Shown: one piece after another, positions 12,801-23,997 of the stretch
Layout: each line of letters starts with the position of its first letter
How positions within the stretch are numbered: the stretch's first letter is position 1
NCBI GenBank assembly: GCA_022592435.1
Contig: JABYQS010000049.1
Span: 124,001-188,000 of the forward strand
From: Cerioporus squamosus
Lineage: Eukaryota; Basidiomycota; Agaricomycetes; Polyporales; Polyporaceae
Reading direction: 5' to 3'
Length of the DNA stretch: 64,000 bases
Made by a program: the position numbers and the translations under genes
Notes under the pieces: model-generated
The model's database searches: none
What the model was told of the DNA's origin: nothing
Seen by the model: only the letters and a program-made list of their open reading frames with translations

Positions 12801-15043
12801 TCGCCTCGAGCATCACGAAAAGCATCCGTGGCCTCCGGTGCATCGGATTGAAAGGACCACTTGAGAGCTAATGCGCCTTCCGGCATACCGAGACGTTCCT
12901 ACTCCAGAAGGAAATGTCTGTCACCGTCATACACAAAAGAGCTAGTACGTTTTGACCACTCACTGACAGATCATGATACTGTAAGCGCATCCACAAGGGT
13001 AGGCTCAAAAATCACGGAAATCTCAAAGTATTTCCGTGCAGGCCAGATGGAGGAACAGGACGACTGAAAAGGCCGTCGAACGTGATGGTATCAGTCGGCG
13101 GAGGATGGGCAAGCCAGTGGAAACCGCTTAGCCTGAGGCGTCTGTACGAAGGAGCTGGACTTTGGGGGGCATGGTAGAATAGCCAGAAAGGCCCAGCAAA
13201 ACTGCTGCGTCCATGGCAAGGGATGCCTTGTGATACCTCCTGTAACCTGAAGACGAGGTAGAGGTTGGTTAGAGGATGAAAACGTAGCCTTGGGCGTCAA
13301 GAGGAGGCCTCGTATTCAAGCGGAGAGACGGCGCAACTACAAGGCAGTAAGTTTACTATCTTGGCGGAGCCTTAAATTTCAAATTGAGTAGTGTTGGGTT
13401 AACTATTAGTGCAGAGTCGTTAGCTTCTGATGCACACCAAGTAAGTACTACATAGTAACTTACTTGCTCCGAACCTAGAAGTGTCCTGACGTCAACATCA
13501 ACGGTGCGGTACCGGAGCTCTACAGGAACTCGCTTCTCTCTCGGATGACGCTGATGGTGCTGAGTACGCTGTGTGTCTGGGGGTTATTGCAGGGCTTGCA
13601 ATTGCTTACGTCCTGTTGCGTCCGGCGCGGAAGAGTTGACGTAGCGCATTTCCAATGTTCTGACCATCCAAGGCTATATACAAGGTCTAGCCTGGCACTA
13701 GACTGTCGTATGTAGAGCACTATGATCTCACCGTCGCATGTCAATGAGCATACCACACCCTGTCACTGACTCCTTCGATGACAGCATCTCTTCCGGTACC
13801 GGAAGCGTACACAGAGACGCAGGATGAAAGGGTTCCACGGCTTCAATGCTTACTGCACGCATATGCGCTTTTCAAGAGGAGCTGGTGAGGAACAGTAAGT
13901 GCGTCCCGTAAGTGCCAAAGCAATTGGCAAAGTACAACTCACAACGAAGGCGTCTGAAGTGCAGATCGAAACGATGGGACAGATGCTGCTTAGCCTAGGC
14001 CTGTCGACAATCAGCTGTGGAACAAGGCCTCGTCGCGGAAAGGGCAGGTCAGTTCACGAGAGAGCAACACGCGTATGAAGGGCTGCGAACTACTGAGTGG
14101 GTTTAAGATGAAAGTGCATAGAAAGCCAATGCGTGTGGTGAATATATTCACCTGCCTGAGGTCGCGTCTGGCTAGCTGAGATAACCCACACTCGAACCCG
14201 TCGCAGTCGGCATACTCCCGTGTCGCACACAAACGACTTCAACGTCTCGCGCCTATCAGCCCCATACGAGACACCGACTCTGCATCGACCTGAGGCCAGA
14301 GCGAGTGTCAGCACACGGACGTCCAGAGTTCAATGTTACACCACACACTCGCCTGTCTGCAGCTGATAGGTGACGGCCTTCAGCTCAAACTGGTCATGCC
14401 CGTGTCGTTCCATAATAAATCGCAACGAGATGCATAGCGCTATCGCAAAAAGTCGGATACGGTCAGTGCCAACTAGGAATGACGACTCGCGCTTGATGAC
14501 CTCCCCAGGAAACGCAGACAACGGATCAGGTCCAGCACACTCGACCACCGGAAGCTCGGCGATATCCTTTCTTCTCGTCCTCTACGCAGCGAACCGGGTA
14601 ATGGGAAGTTGGAACTGTCGTGGCGCTGAGGCAACTGGCAGGCTTGATGTCGCGTGAAGTCGGAGCGCGGATTGGTAGAGAGTGCCGGATGTCAAACACA
14701 CTGACATGTATCTTGAGACGAACTCAAGGCGAGTGTAGATGGATTGCTCGACGAGATGAGACTGCGAATACACGAGGACCAGAACGATGGGTGCTCCGTT
14801 CGGAGGCCAAGGGCCGCATAGACGTAAAGAGAGCGCCGCAGTATCATTCCTAGCGGTGCACCGCTGATTAGAACATTCCCAGACCACAACGATAGTGCGA
14901 CAAGGGCAGGCAAGGCTTCCTTGCGGTACACTAGTGGCGTGCAAGTATGCCAGATCTAGACGTGGACGGAGTTGGCAAGTCTGCCTCGAGGAAGAAGAGT
15001 GGATAGAGGGCGCACCATGTATTCCAGCCATGCTGCGACCGTC
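9853..15043. other. Gene-poor stretch of 5.2 kb
   Basis: This is the longest stretch here without a recognisable gene, against a background of one gene per 2-3 kb. Only frames under about 165 codons occur, on all six frames, with no domain I recognise and no chain of frames that splice together. Hydrophobic fragments on the minus strand near 12,720-12,880 and 14,690-15,030 could be decayed membrane-protein genes, but the likeness is too weak to name them. I found no terminal repeats, reverse transcriptase motifs or transposase motifs. The first 200 bp should hold the promoter of the terpene cyclase; TTATAAAG at about 9,870 is a possible core promoter element. Confidence 0.5.
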
Positions 15044-15232
15044 TCAGTGCGACTCCCCCTTCGTCAACATGTTCTCGGCGATAACGTAGGTGGTGAATGC
15101 GACTAGCGCAACGCCGAATCCAGGAAACGCACGCGCAAACATGGCACGGCGGGAGAACACTGGGTGCTTGCGCCAGGCCTCGCGTTTCGCCCAGGGGTCG
15201 CGGAAGAGTCGGGGGTCTTGCTGTGAAGACAT
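15044..15232 (-). CDS. Mitochondrial complex I B12-like subunit (NDUFB3 type)
   Basis: A single 62-aa frame reads LFRDPWAKREAWRKHP, then a hydrophobic membrane segment (PGFGVALVAFTTYVIAEN) and a short polar end. RDPWA.REAWR.HP followed by one transmembrane helix is the pattern of the NDUF_B12 family, a single-pass accessory subunit of the membrane arm of NADH:ubiquinone oxidoreductase. Fungal members are this small. The Met at 15232 follows directly after a pyrimidine-rich CTCTCAG, so an intron in the 5' UTR, or a short upstream coding exon, is possible. The gene is divergent from top1, with about 310 bp between the start codons. Confidence 0.75.
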   Translation of the reverse strand: MSSQQDPRLFRDPWAKREAWRKHPVFSRRAMFARAFPGFGVALVAFTTYVIAENMLTKGESH

Positions 15233-15540
15233 CTGAGAGCAAAGGGATGAGAGGTGAGCAAGACAGACAACTCGAGGTACAAACGAGTTGATTGTTCGAC
15301 GCAGGCAGCGGCGAGGAGGCGACTGACAACGTTCGTCCCAATGCCCTTGCCGCCCGCAGTGCAGCCGTCACGCTAGGCGCCGAGGCACGGGATGATGCAT
15401 GTTCAGGGCAGGTTCGGTGATACTTCAACAGATTGGAGCTGGCACTCTTCCCCAGCCTGCTTTTCTCGTCTCACGTCCATTCCTTCTTGCCCTCTTACCA
15501 CCACCTGCCTGTCGCTACGGTCCCCGCTCCCCTCCCTACT
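15233..15540. promoter_or_regulatory. Bidirectional promoter, complex I subunit and top1
   Basis: This is 308 bp between two divergent start codons. It is pyrimidine-rich on the top1 side, just before the ATG, as is common for fungal core promoters. No TATA box was seen. Confidence 0.45.
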
Positions 15541-18500
15541 ATGTCTGGCGATGTCTCCATGTTCTCCGACGACGACACGCCTCTCAGCGTCAAGCCCTCT
15601 ACCAACGGCGCACAGAACGGACACGTTGCTCAGAATGGGAACGGACGAGTCAACGATGACTCCTCCATGAGTGAGGACGACGACGTACCATTGGTGAGTG
15701 GTTTGCATGTGGTGTGGCGGATGGCTCTAACCAGCCCGAGTACAGTCTCAAACTACTCGTACGAAGTCCGAGCCCGCGACCCCGGACACCCGCACACTCA
15801 AACGGAAGAAGCCGATAGCCTCGGAGTCGTCCAGCGAGGATGACAAGCCTCTTGCGTCGTCGCCTGCGAAACACAAGACGGCGGCGGTGCCTATGCCAGG
15901 TGCGGTCGAGGCGACCACGACCAAGGCAGCCACTGCAAATGGCAAGCGTGCGTCGCGGAGCAGCAAGGCCATAATCGAGTCGGAAGACGACGACGATGAC
16001 GATGACGCGCCATTGGCCAAACCCAAGTCCGCGCTTAATGGCAAGGGCAAGGCCGCAGCGACGAAGGGCAAGGCCGCGGCGGCGAAGGGGAAGGGCAGGC
16101 CGCCCAAGAAGAAGGTGAAGCAGGAGGAGTCTGAGCCCGACGTTGAGTCCGAGGATGGGACACCACCACCCAAGAAGGCACCGCCCAAGAAGGCCCCGGC
16201 GAAGGGCAAGCGGAAGGCGAAGGACGAGAGCGACGCAGATGACGAGAGCTTTTCGGACGACAACAAGCCTCTGCAGAAGAAGCGGGCCCCTGCTAAGAAG
16301 GCGCCTGCATCCAAGAAGGTGAAGGCGGAGGCGTCCGACGACGTCAAGCCGAAGAAGAGGGGCGTGAAGAAAGAGGAGGACACGGAGGCAACACCCAAGA
16401 AGGGGAAGGCGAAGAAGGAGGAGGAGGCGGAGGACACCTACAGGTGGTGGGAGGAGCAGAACGCCAACCGTGACGGGTCCGTGAAGTGGGAGACTCTGGA
16501 ACACAACGGTGTGTACTTCCCGCCACCGTACCAGCCTCTTCCCAAGCATGTCAAGATGAAGTACAATGGTACGTTCTGCGGTCGCATCCGAGAGCCACAT
16601 CCCTAACTCCATATCTGCAGGTCAGGTTGTGGATCTCCCTCCCGAGTCCGAGGAGGTCGCGGGATTCTACGCCGCGCTGCTCGAGACCGATCATGCGAAG
16701 GATGCCACATTCAACAAGAACTTCTTCGACGATTTCCTCAAGATCTTGAAGAAGTATCCTCCCGTACGTCCCTCTCGCCGTGTCATCGCACCTCGCGCCT
16801 CGCTCATGGGTGACTCTAGAAGAACGGCATCAAGATCACGAAGTTGGAGCTCTGCGACTTCAGACCAATGTTCGAGTACTTCGAGGCCGAGAAGGAAAAG
16901 AAGAAGCAGATGACTCAGGCAGAGAAGAAAGCTGCCAAGGCCGAGAAGGACGCGTTAGAAGCGCCGTACACGCACTGTTTCCTCGATGGCCGTAAAGAGA
17001 AAGTTGGCAACTTCCGCGTCGAACCTCCTGGTCTGTTCCGAGGACGTGGTGATCACCCGAGGAAGGGCGCGCTGAAGGTAGTAGCCACTTCTCTGAGCCG
17101 TTGACAATGGCTGATGTGCTGTGATAGCTTCGAGTGCGTCCTGAAGACATCACTATCAACATTGGCAAGGACGTGAAGGTCCCAGTGCCCAACGTGCCAG
17201 GCAAGTGGAAAGAGGTTGTACACGACAACACGGTCACCTGGTTGGCGAACTGGGTTGAGAACGTCAACGGCAACTACAAGTACGTCTTTCTTGCTGCAGG
17301 CAGCTCTATCAAGGGTCAGAGCGACTGGCAGAAGTTCGAGAAAGCACGCGAGCTCAAGGTCAGTAGCATCCTTGTTCTCTAAACAGTTCAACTCACGGAT
17401 TCCTCCTGTATAGAACCACGTCGACAGGATCCGCCTCGATTACCAGGAGGCGCTGAAGAGCAAGAACATGGGCGAACGTCAGCGTGCGACAGCCATGTAC
17501 TTCATTGACAAGCTCGCTCTTCGGGCAGGTAACGAGAAGGGTGAAGACGAGGCGGACACAGTGGGCTGCTGTTCGTTGCGTTGCGAACACGTTACTTTGG
17601 AGCCCCCGGACAAGCTCGTCTTCGACTTCCTCGGTAAAGATTCGATCCGATACTACAACGAAGTCCCCGTCATAGATCAAGTGTACAAGAACATTCGCAT
17701 CTTCAAGAATGATAAGAACGACGAGGACGAACTGTTCGACCGAGTGAATGTGCGTGTGCCCACCTGTTTGAGCTTGATCGATGTCGTTGACGATCGTGGA
17801 TGCGGATGCAGACGGGCGCCCTGAACCGACACCTCGCGTCGTATATGAAGGGTCTGACCGCGAAGGTGTTCCGTACCTACAACGCGTCAAAGGTCTTCCA
17901 AGAGCTCCTCGACCAGGGTACGCCAGAGAAAGGCACTGTTCAGGAGAAGCTGAACGCCTACAACCACGCGAATCGTATGGTTGCCATCCTGTGTAACCAT
18001 CAACGTGCCGTACCCAAGACGCACGAGCAGTCCATGTCGAAGATGCGCGATAAGGTGCGTGCCTTCTCTGCGCTGCGTCGGTGATGGTGTTGACGCTCGG
18101 TCCCTTGGCTTCAGCTGCGCGGTCTCAAGTACGAGCGCATGAAGCTCCGTCACGCATTGTTCGCGATAGACCCGAAGTACAAGAAGAAGAAGAAGTATGT
18201 GGATGACGAGTCGGATTTGGATGACGATGCGATTGCGAACCACGAGGATACGCTGAAAGCGAAGGAGCTCGAGAAGGCGGAGAAGAAGTTCCAGAAGGAC
18301 AACGAGAAGCTGAAGGAGGAGGGCAAGGAGCAGCTGGACGATTCGGTGCTCAAGGAGAAGCTCAAGGAGATCGAGGCGGAGTACAAGCGACTGAAGAAGG
18401 AGCGGGGGACGGGCAAGCATGTCATGAAGAGGGAGAAGCCGACGGAGAAGATCGAGGAGGCCATCGAGAAGCTGGATGAGCGTATCAAGACGTTCAAGCT

Positions 18501-18844
18501 GCAGATGGAGGATAGGGAGGCTGGGAAGGAGGTCGCGCTGGGCACGAGGTGAGTTCGCCTTTGTCGAGCGTAGCGGGATTCCAAGTTGACGACTTGCGAT
18601 CACTAGTAAAATCAATTACTTGGACCCTAGGTATGTCGTCTCGCGTGCGTCTCCAAGCATCTTGCTCATTGCTGGTATAGGATTACCGTCGCCTGGTGTA
18701 AGGCGTATGGCGTTCCGGTAGAGAAGCTCTTCTCGAAGACCCTCATGACGAAGTGTACGTCCTCCATTCGCCTCGGCCGTTCTGTTCTCACCGGCATACG
18801 CAGTCCCCTGGGCGATGGAAGTGGACACGGACTGGAAGTTCTGA
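15541..18844 (+). CDS. top1: DNA topoisomerase I (type IB)
   Basis: The enzyme relaxes supercoils ahead of replication and transcription by nicking one strand through a 3'-phosphotyrosine link. Eleven exons (15541-15693, 15746-16568, 16621-16763, 16820-17077, 17128-17358, 17414-17749, 17812-18054, 18115-18548, 18607-18630, 18681-18754, 18804-18844) give 919 aa. The first ~300 residues are a charged Lys/Asp/Glu-rich tail, usual in eukaryotic Top1 and likely carrying nuclear signals. The core follows: [31 protein letters not shown], the catalytic-Lys region [33 protein letters not shown], and [17 protein letters not shown] with the active-site His. A charged coiled-coil linker precedes SKINYLDPR with the nucleophilic Tyr878. 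That tyrosine sits alone in a 24-nt exon (18607-18630). The protein ends [11 protein letters not shown], as expected for the family. Confidence 0.96.
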
Positions 18845-19219
18845 TGTTATTCCTACATTATTGTCATCACATTCGGAGGCACAACACACATCTACGCATC
18901 CTCGGACGATACACTCGACTTGCTCTCCTCACGCTGTTCGTTCGTCGCACTTCCCTCATCGCATATACATCACATGTCTTTTTAGTACCTGTAGAAGTGG
19001 CTGTCAGACAACTGGTGTCTATAGTGGCAATGTATCCCATATAATATCTGTTCCACGTCCAACCTGGTGCTCTGTTATCGTTGAGGAAGTGTAGGTAAAC
19101 GTGCCGCGTACCGAGCGCTCCAGCATCGTGCCATAAAGCTTCGAGCACGTGGACCCAAATAGAGAGGAACGTCACTGACTGCGAGCTCCATCTTCTTTCA
19201 TCCCGTACCACGACCAGCC
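18845..19219. other. Intergenic, top1 to cds1
   Basis: This is 375 bp between genes on the same strand, holding the top1 3' UTR and the cds1 promoter. The part before 19,220 is pyrimidine-rich. Nothing else was recognised. Confidence 0.5.
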
Positions 19220-21365
19220 ATGTCTTCACGACCTCCGTTCACCTCGAAAACTGCCTGGGACGCCCTCGGTGTCGAGTCCGGTGAGGAGACAGAGGAGGAG
19301 GTCCTGGACGAGACACCGTCATCGCAGCCGGAGAGGTACGTATGACGTTGTCCATTGCGTTTGTCGCAGCGCGCTCATATACTCCCTCCAAGCTCGAACG
19401 AGTCTGCTGCGAAACTCTCCAAGAGTGCTCTCAGAAGCAGAAGGCGTTGGCTCGTGCAGAGAAACGCCAGCTTGAAAAGGCCGCGCGCGCTGCAGCCAGA
19501 GCTCAGAAAGCCACGGGAGATGCCCAGCCTGTCGTACCACCTCTAGTGACGGTAGAAGCTACTCCCTCGAAGCCTGTAGGTGCGGATGCGGTGGAGAAGT
19601 CACCCGTAGAAGAGGTGGAAGAGGAGATGCCGGAACTCATACCCGCCGTACCAAAACCTGCGAATGGCGCTGCACATTCTCCGGCCACCGCGAATGGATC
19701 AGCACCTCATGCAGCTCCAGCTGAGCACTCCTCCTCTGATCCCGCTCCTCTTCCGCCTCCTGCCTACATCGTGCCCGCAGCTGCCGAGCCGGTACCGACC
19801 CCGTCAGAGAAAGGGTCACCTGTTGCGCCACGGAAGAACGACATCGAGAACCCTCCTGTGAAGCCAGTCACACCGGAGCAGAGCGAGCAGGTCAAGAAGA
19901 GACAAAGCTTCGTGACGCGTACGCTATGGACGTTCATCATGATTGGGGGTTTCATATGTGAGTCTGCTCATCTTTGTGTCGCCAGACGTGGTCTGATTCA
20001 TTTTGTGTCCCAGTCCTCCTACTCATGGGACATGCCTACATGATCGTTCTGGTTATGCTGTGTCAAACTTTGGTGTATCGCGAGGTCACTTCCCTCTTCT
20101 CTTTGCGGAGGAAGGATACTGGCGGCACGGAGAATGGCCGTAAGCGCGATCCATGGAGCAAGACGTTGAACTGGTACTTCTTCGCAGTTACGAACTACTT
20201 CCTCTATGGCGAGAGTATCATCTACTACTTCAAGGTAAGTCCGCATGCTGGACGTCAAGGACTCCGCTCACCTTCAGCATTCTACTCCTTGTAGCACGTT
20301 GTGTTTTCTAACGCCCAATTGACGCCGTTTGCAACAAACCACCGTTTCGTCAGCTTCACGCTGTACCTCATTGGTTTCGTCGGCTTCGTGTTGTCTCTCA
20401 AGCGCGGGTACCTGAAGCAACAGTTTGGGCTATTCTGCTGGGTCCACATGACGTTGCTCCTCATTGTCGTCTCGAGGTGCGCTATTCAGCCTCTGCCAGG
20501 TGCTCTCACATCTAACCCTGCTTGCTGTTCCAGTCACTTCATCGTGAACAACATCCTCGAGGGTCTCATCTGGTTCTGGGTACCCGCATCCCTCGTAATC
20601 TGTAACGATGTGTTCGCATACGTGTGGGGCATCACTGTGGGCCGCACTCCGCTCATCGCACTGTCCCCGAAGAAGACTGTCGAAGGCTTCGTCGGCGCGT
20701 TCTTCAGCACGATCGTCTTCGGTCTGCTATGGGGTACCTACTTCATGCGTTTCGACTACATGATCTGCCCCACGAACGACCTTGGCGTCACTGCGTTCAG
20801 CGGCGACCTTCATTGCAACCCTAACCCCATCTTCGTGTGGCGAGAGTGGGAGATGCCGTCTCCTGTCCGTACGTTCATCGGTCCTGTGGTGAGTTCAGCT
20901 GTGGATGAGGTAGACGAGATTGACGCTGACCCTTCATAGTTGGGCAACTACTTCCAGACGATCCCCTATGCGCCGTACCAATTCCACCTGCTCGTGCTGG
21001 CCTGTTTCGCATCCCTCGTTGCGCCATTCGGTGGTTTCTTCGCCTCCGGGTTCAAGCGGGCGTTCGACATCAAGGACTTCGGTCACAGTATCCCTGGGCA
21101 CGGTGGCATGACGGATCGTATGGACTGCCAGTACGTCTCTTCCTGAGTCCCGTTCTTCATCCCCGCCGCTCACACGATATGTTACAGGTTCCTCATGGGC
21201 GTGTTCACCTACGTCTACTACAGCAGCCTCATCCGCGACAATCACGTCACTGTCGGATCCGTGCTCCAGACTATCGTCACCAACCTTACTGTCAACGAGC
21301 AGCTCGAGCTTATTTCCGACCTCAAACGGTATCTTGAGAGTCAAGGCGTGACCGTCAAGTTTTGA
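19220..21365 (+). CDS. cds1: Phosphatidate cytidylyltransferase (CDP-diacylglycerol synthase)
   Basis: The enzyme makes CDP-diacylglycerol from CTP and phosphatidic acid, the branch point to phosphatidylinositol, phosphatidylserine and cardiolipin, in the ER membrane. Exons 19220-19339, 19435-19957, 20014-20234, 20295-20476, 20534-20888, 20940-21130 and 21188-21365 give 589 aa. A long cytosolic Ala/Pro/Lys-rich N terminus (~235 residues) precedes several membrane helices. The family signature is seen as [20 protein letters not shown] followed by [12 protein letters not shown]. Other family phrases are [19 protein letters not shown] and [16 protein letters not shown]. The first splice is the only doubtful one. 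The stronger-looking donor at 19336 breaks the frame, whereas a GTATGA donor at 19340 with acceptor CTCTCAG at 19434 keeps it. The function is certain. Confidence 0.94.
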
Positions 21366-22043
21366 AGCAGTAGTGCGCTGCGGTGGGGGTCCTTCGCAGG
21401 TGTCGCAGGAGGGTGGTTGAGGTGACGAAGTTTCTAGCACGGCGGTCAGTGGTACGGACTCCTGCTTTCGTGCGCTCAGGACTCGTGGACGACTTGCTGT
21501 CTGGTTCAACCTATATCCTAGATCACATAATCCTGTCGCCGTGCGCACATGCATCACTCATGCTAGTCTTGATCTCTATAGTAATCGCAGCACAATGTTA
21601 TGCTCTTTCCTCACCCGACAATCCTCAAGCCATCCGGTACAAGGCATGTAGATATGTATCTGCGGTGCAGCACTCCGTCGAAACAAGCGCAAGCCTCGAC
21701 ACAGCGATTGGTATGTCCGGACGATTTCCCCGTCCTGTGAGAACTACATAGAAGCGGCTGCAAGCCGCGGTTGATGTTGGCTGAAGTATTCGGCGGTACC
21801 TGAACCGCGTCCAGATACGTATCTTCATGCAGAGCTGCGGCATGGAGAAAGGAGGTCCGTAACGTTGTGCCGCATATGGGAAGGCTGTTGTATGCTGATG
21901 CTTGTGCTAGTGAGCCAAGCGCCCATGGGAACGACGGTCGAGACGTCGACCATCCGTACCTCCTGCCTTCAGACGTCCATGTCGCACGTTGCAGTCCGAC
22001 TGACTTGCGCGACCGCACCTCTCCCTCCACCACCTTCACTCAC
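21366..22043. other. Intergenic, cds1 to kinase K1
   Basis: About 680 bp with only short frames. It should hold the cds1 3' UTR and the K1 promoter. The CACGTG box seen before K4, K7, K8 and K9 is absent here. Confidence 0.5.
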
Positions 22044-23286
22044 ATGAACCCGTCGCTGAACATGGGCACTGAAGCGAAAGAGAGGGGCATGTTGAACGAA
22101 TGGGAACTAGTCTGGCGCGATCGCTATGAATGGCTACAACGCGCCGGATATACCCTTCGTCCTCGGTACCGGCCAGGATGGAGACCCTCATGGAAGGAGC
22201 CCAGCAAAGGCCGCAAAAGGGTCTACTTCGCGTATGAGGATGGCATAAGAATATTGGTATGGTTCAGCAGAGATATCGCAGTGTCACTGACATAGATTGG
22301 TACAGGTACCGCAAGTAATGGACGCTGTCCGTACCTTTGATGGCAATATCGTGGTACTCAAGCAAATACGCAAGTCTGTGCATCCGTACGAAGTGGAGAT
22401 TGGGCGCTATCTTTCCACACCACCTGTCGCGTCTGACCCACGAAATCATTGCTGTCCTATCCTGGATGTGTTACAAGATCCGAACAACCCCGATTTTCAG
22501 CTCATAGTCATGCCGCTTCTTCGACTGTTCAATGAGCCGCCTTTTGCTACCGTCGGCGAGGTCATGGAGTTTTTGCGGCAAGCTTTTGAGGTATGCGGAG
22601 TGCCGGAGTCACTTGCAAGTACTAACTGCGTGGTCGCTTCTCAGGGTCTCCAGTTCATGCACCAGCATCACGTCGCACACCGGTGTGTAATTACATAGAC
22701 TCATCATGTCTCACGTACCTCATCATCCAGTAGCGATTGCGGAGCGCTGAATGTCATGATGGACCCCCGCCCCATCTTGCCTAACAACTTCCATCCCCAA
22801 GCACCCTATAGGAACTTGAACGGACAAGGCTTCGTCAAGTCCCACACACGTACTGTACGCCCGGTCCGGTACTACTTCACTGATTTTGGCATCTCGCGGA
22901 AGTACAGCGCCGACAACCCGAACCCGCTGGAAGTGCCGATCTTTGGCGGCGACAAGACGGTTCCCGAGCACCTCGAGGATCCTCTCCGACCTCGCAACCC
23001 TTTCCGTACCGACGTCTACTATCTTGGAAGTCTCATCCGAACAAGACTCCTTGAGGTATGCTACGACCGTACTCAACACACGCTGCGATATGCTTACTAT
23101 GGGTTTGCATAGGTGTATGCGAATCTCACGATCATCGAGCCCCTCGTTGCCAGGATGGTCCAAGCCGACCCGGACAAGCGTCCTACCATGGACGAGGTCG
23201 TAGTTCGTTTGAAAACATCTTGTCGAAGATGTCATGCTTACAGCTCCGCGCGCGCCTCGTATGGCGTAGAGACGGTCTCTTCATGA
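22044..23286 (+). pseudogene. Kinase-like family member K1, frameshifted in the last exon
   Basis: Exons 22044-22256, 22306-22590, 22645-22682, 22734-23055 and 23113-23286. This is an atypical protein-kinase fold. A family N-terminal segment (WRDRYEWLQRAGYTLRPRY) stands where a Gly-rich loop would be expected. The beta3 Lys is in IVVLKQI, the catalytic loop is HVAHRDCGALNVMMD, the metal-binding DFG is in YYFTDFGISRKY, and PFRTDVYYLGSLI and DKRPTMDEVV follow. Near 23,206-23,212 the frame slips by one base. After the slip, a different frame carries the family C terminus (LQLRARLVWRRDG to about 23,408). As read, the protein is 343 aa and lacks that tail. This is either a real decay event or a sequencing error. 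The acceptor of intron 3 is a CAGTAG tandem. Substrate and role are unknown. Confidence 0.75.
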
Positions 23287-23408
23287 ACACCCTCAAGGGG
23301 GTCCACCAGCTGTCCGCACGGACTATTCCTCATATCTTCGCCGGACGTAAAGCGTTGCCCACTCCCAAAGCCTCCGGCTGGTCCGAGAGCACTGTACCCC
23401 AGTCCTAG

Positions 23409-23997
23409 ACTCCGCCGCTCTGCTCGTTATCCACATTGCTGTGCTAGCTCTCGTACTGTCCTTCGTTCTGTGCTATACATTCGACATGCCTCCTCGATTC
23501 GTCTGTCTGACTTCGAGTTGGTCAACCTTCAATCAGCGTCCGAGGTGCGTTACCCTGCTCTGTCACTAGCTAATTACCGACATGCGTCGAATCCATCAGG
23601 CGGGAGACCAATTGCAGTGAATGACGAGGGACTACGACACTCTGTCCGTTCTTCTCTGCGCGCAGATCGGTCCGCTACCCGGCGAGGCTCCGAGTGCCTT
23701 CTTCTGCGGATGGCAAAACGCCGCCACTTCTTCCTGTTCCAGCTGGTACAAGGTGACGCCAGTGATGCCCAGTACTCTACCATCAGATGAAGTCTTGTTC
23801 AGACCGCCACCCCCGCCGCCAGAGCAAGGTGCAGCACTATCACCAGAACAAAGAAGACCCATCAGGGCAATGCAGTGGCACACAAGCGCCCGTCCGCGAG
23901 TCGAAGTACCGACGCCACTTAAAAGAGAGTCCGTCACTGCGTTCGCACCCACTACTTTCCTCCATCTCACCTCCATTGCTCTTCGATTAGTCTCATT
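23409..23997. other. Intergenic, K1 to K2
   Basis: About 590 bp upstream of K2. Short frames on both strands are seen (one of 143 codons on the minus strand), without recognisable content. The last 60 bp before the K2 ATG are pyrimidine-rich. Confidence 0.45.

Noticed and set aside
15650..16612. Long minus-strand open frames (229 and 320 codons) across top1 exon 2
   Set aside because: They mirror the Lys/Asp/Glu-rich repeats of the top1 N terminus on the other strand. The translations are Leu/Arg- or Ser/Phe-rich low-complexity sequence without motifs.
19336..19434. Use of the GTACGT donor at 19336 in cds1
   Set aside because: It has the better consensus, but no acceptor within the next 100 nt restores the frame. 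The GTATGA donor at 19340 with the acceptor at 19434 gives a clean 589-aa protein.
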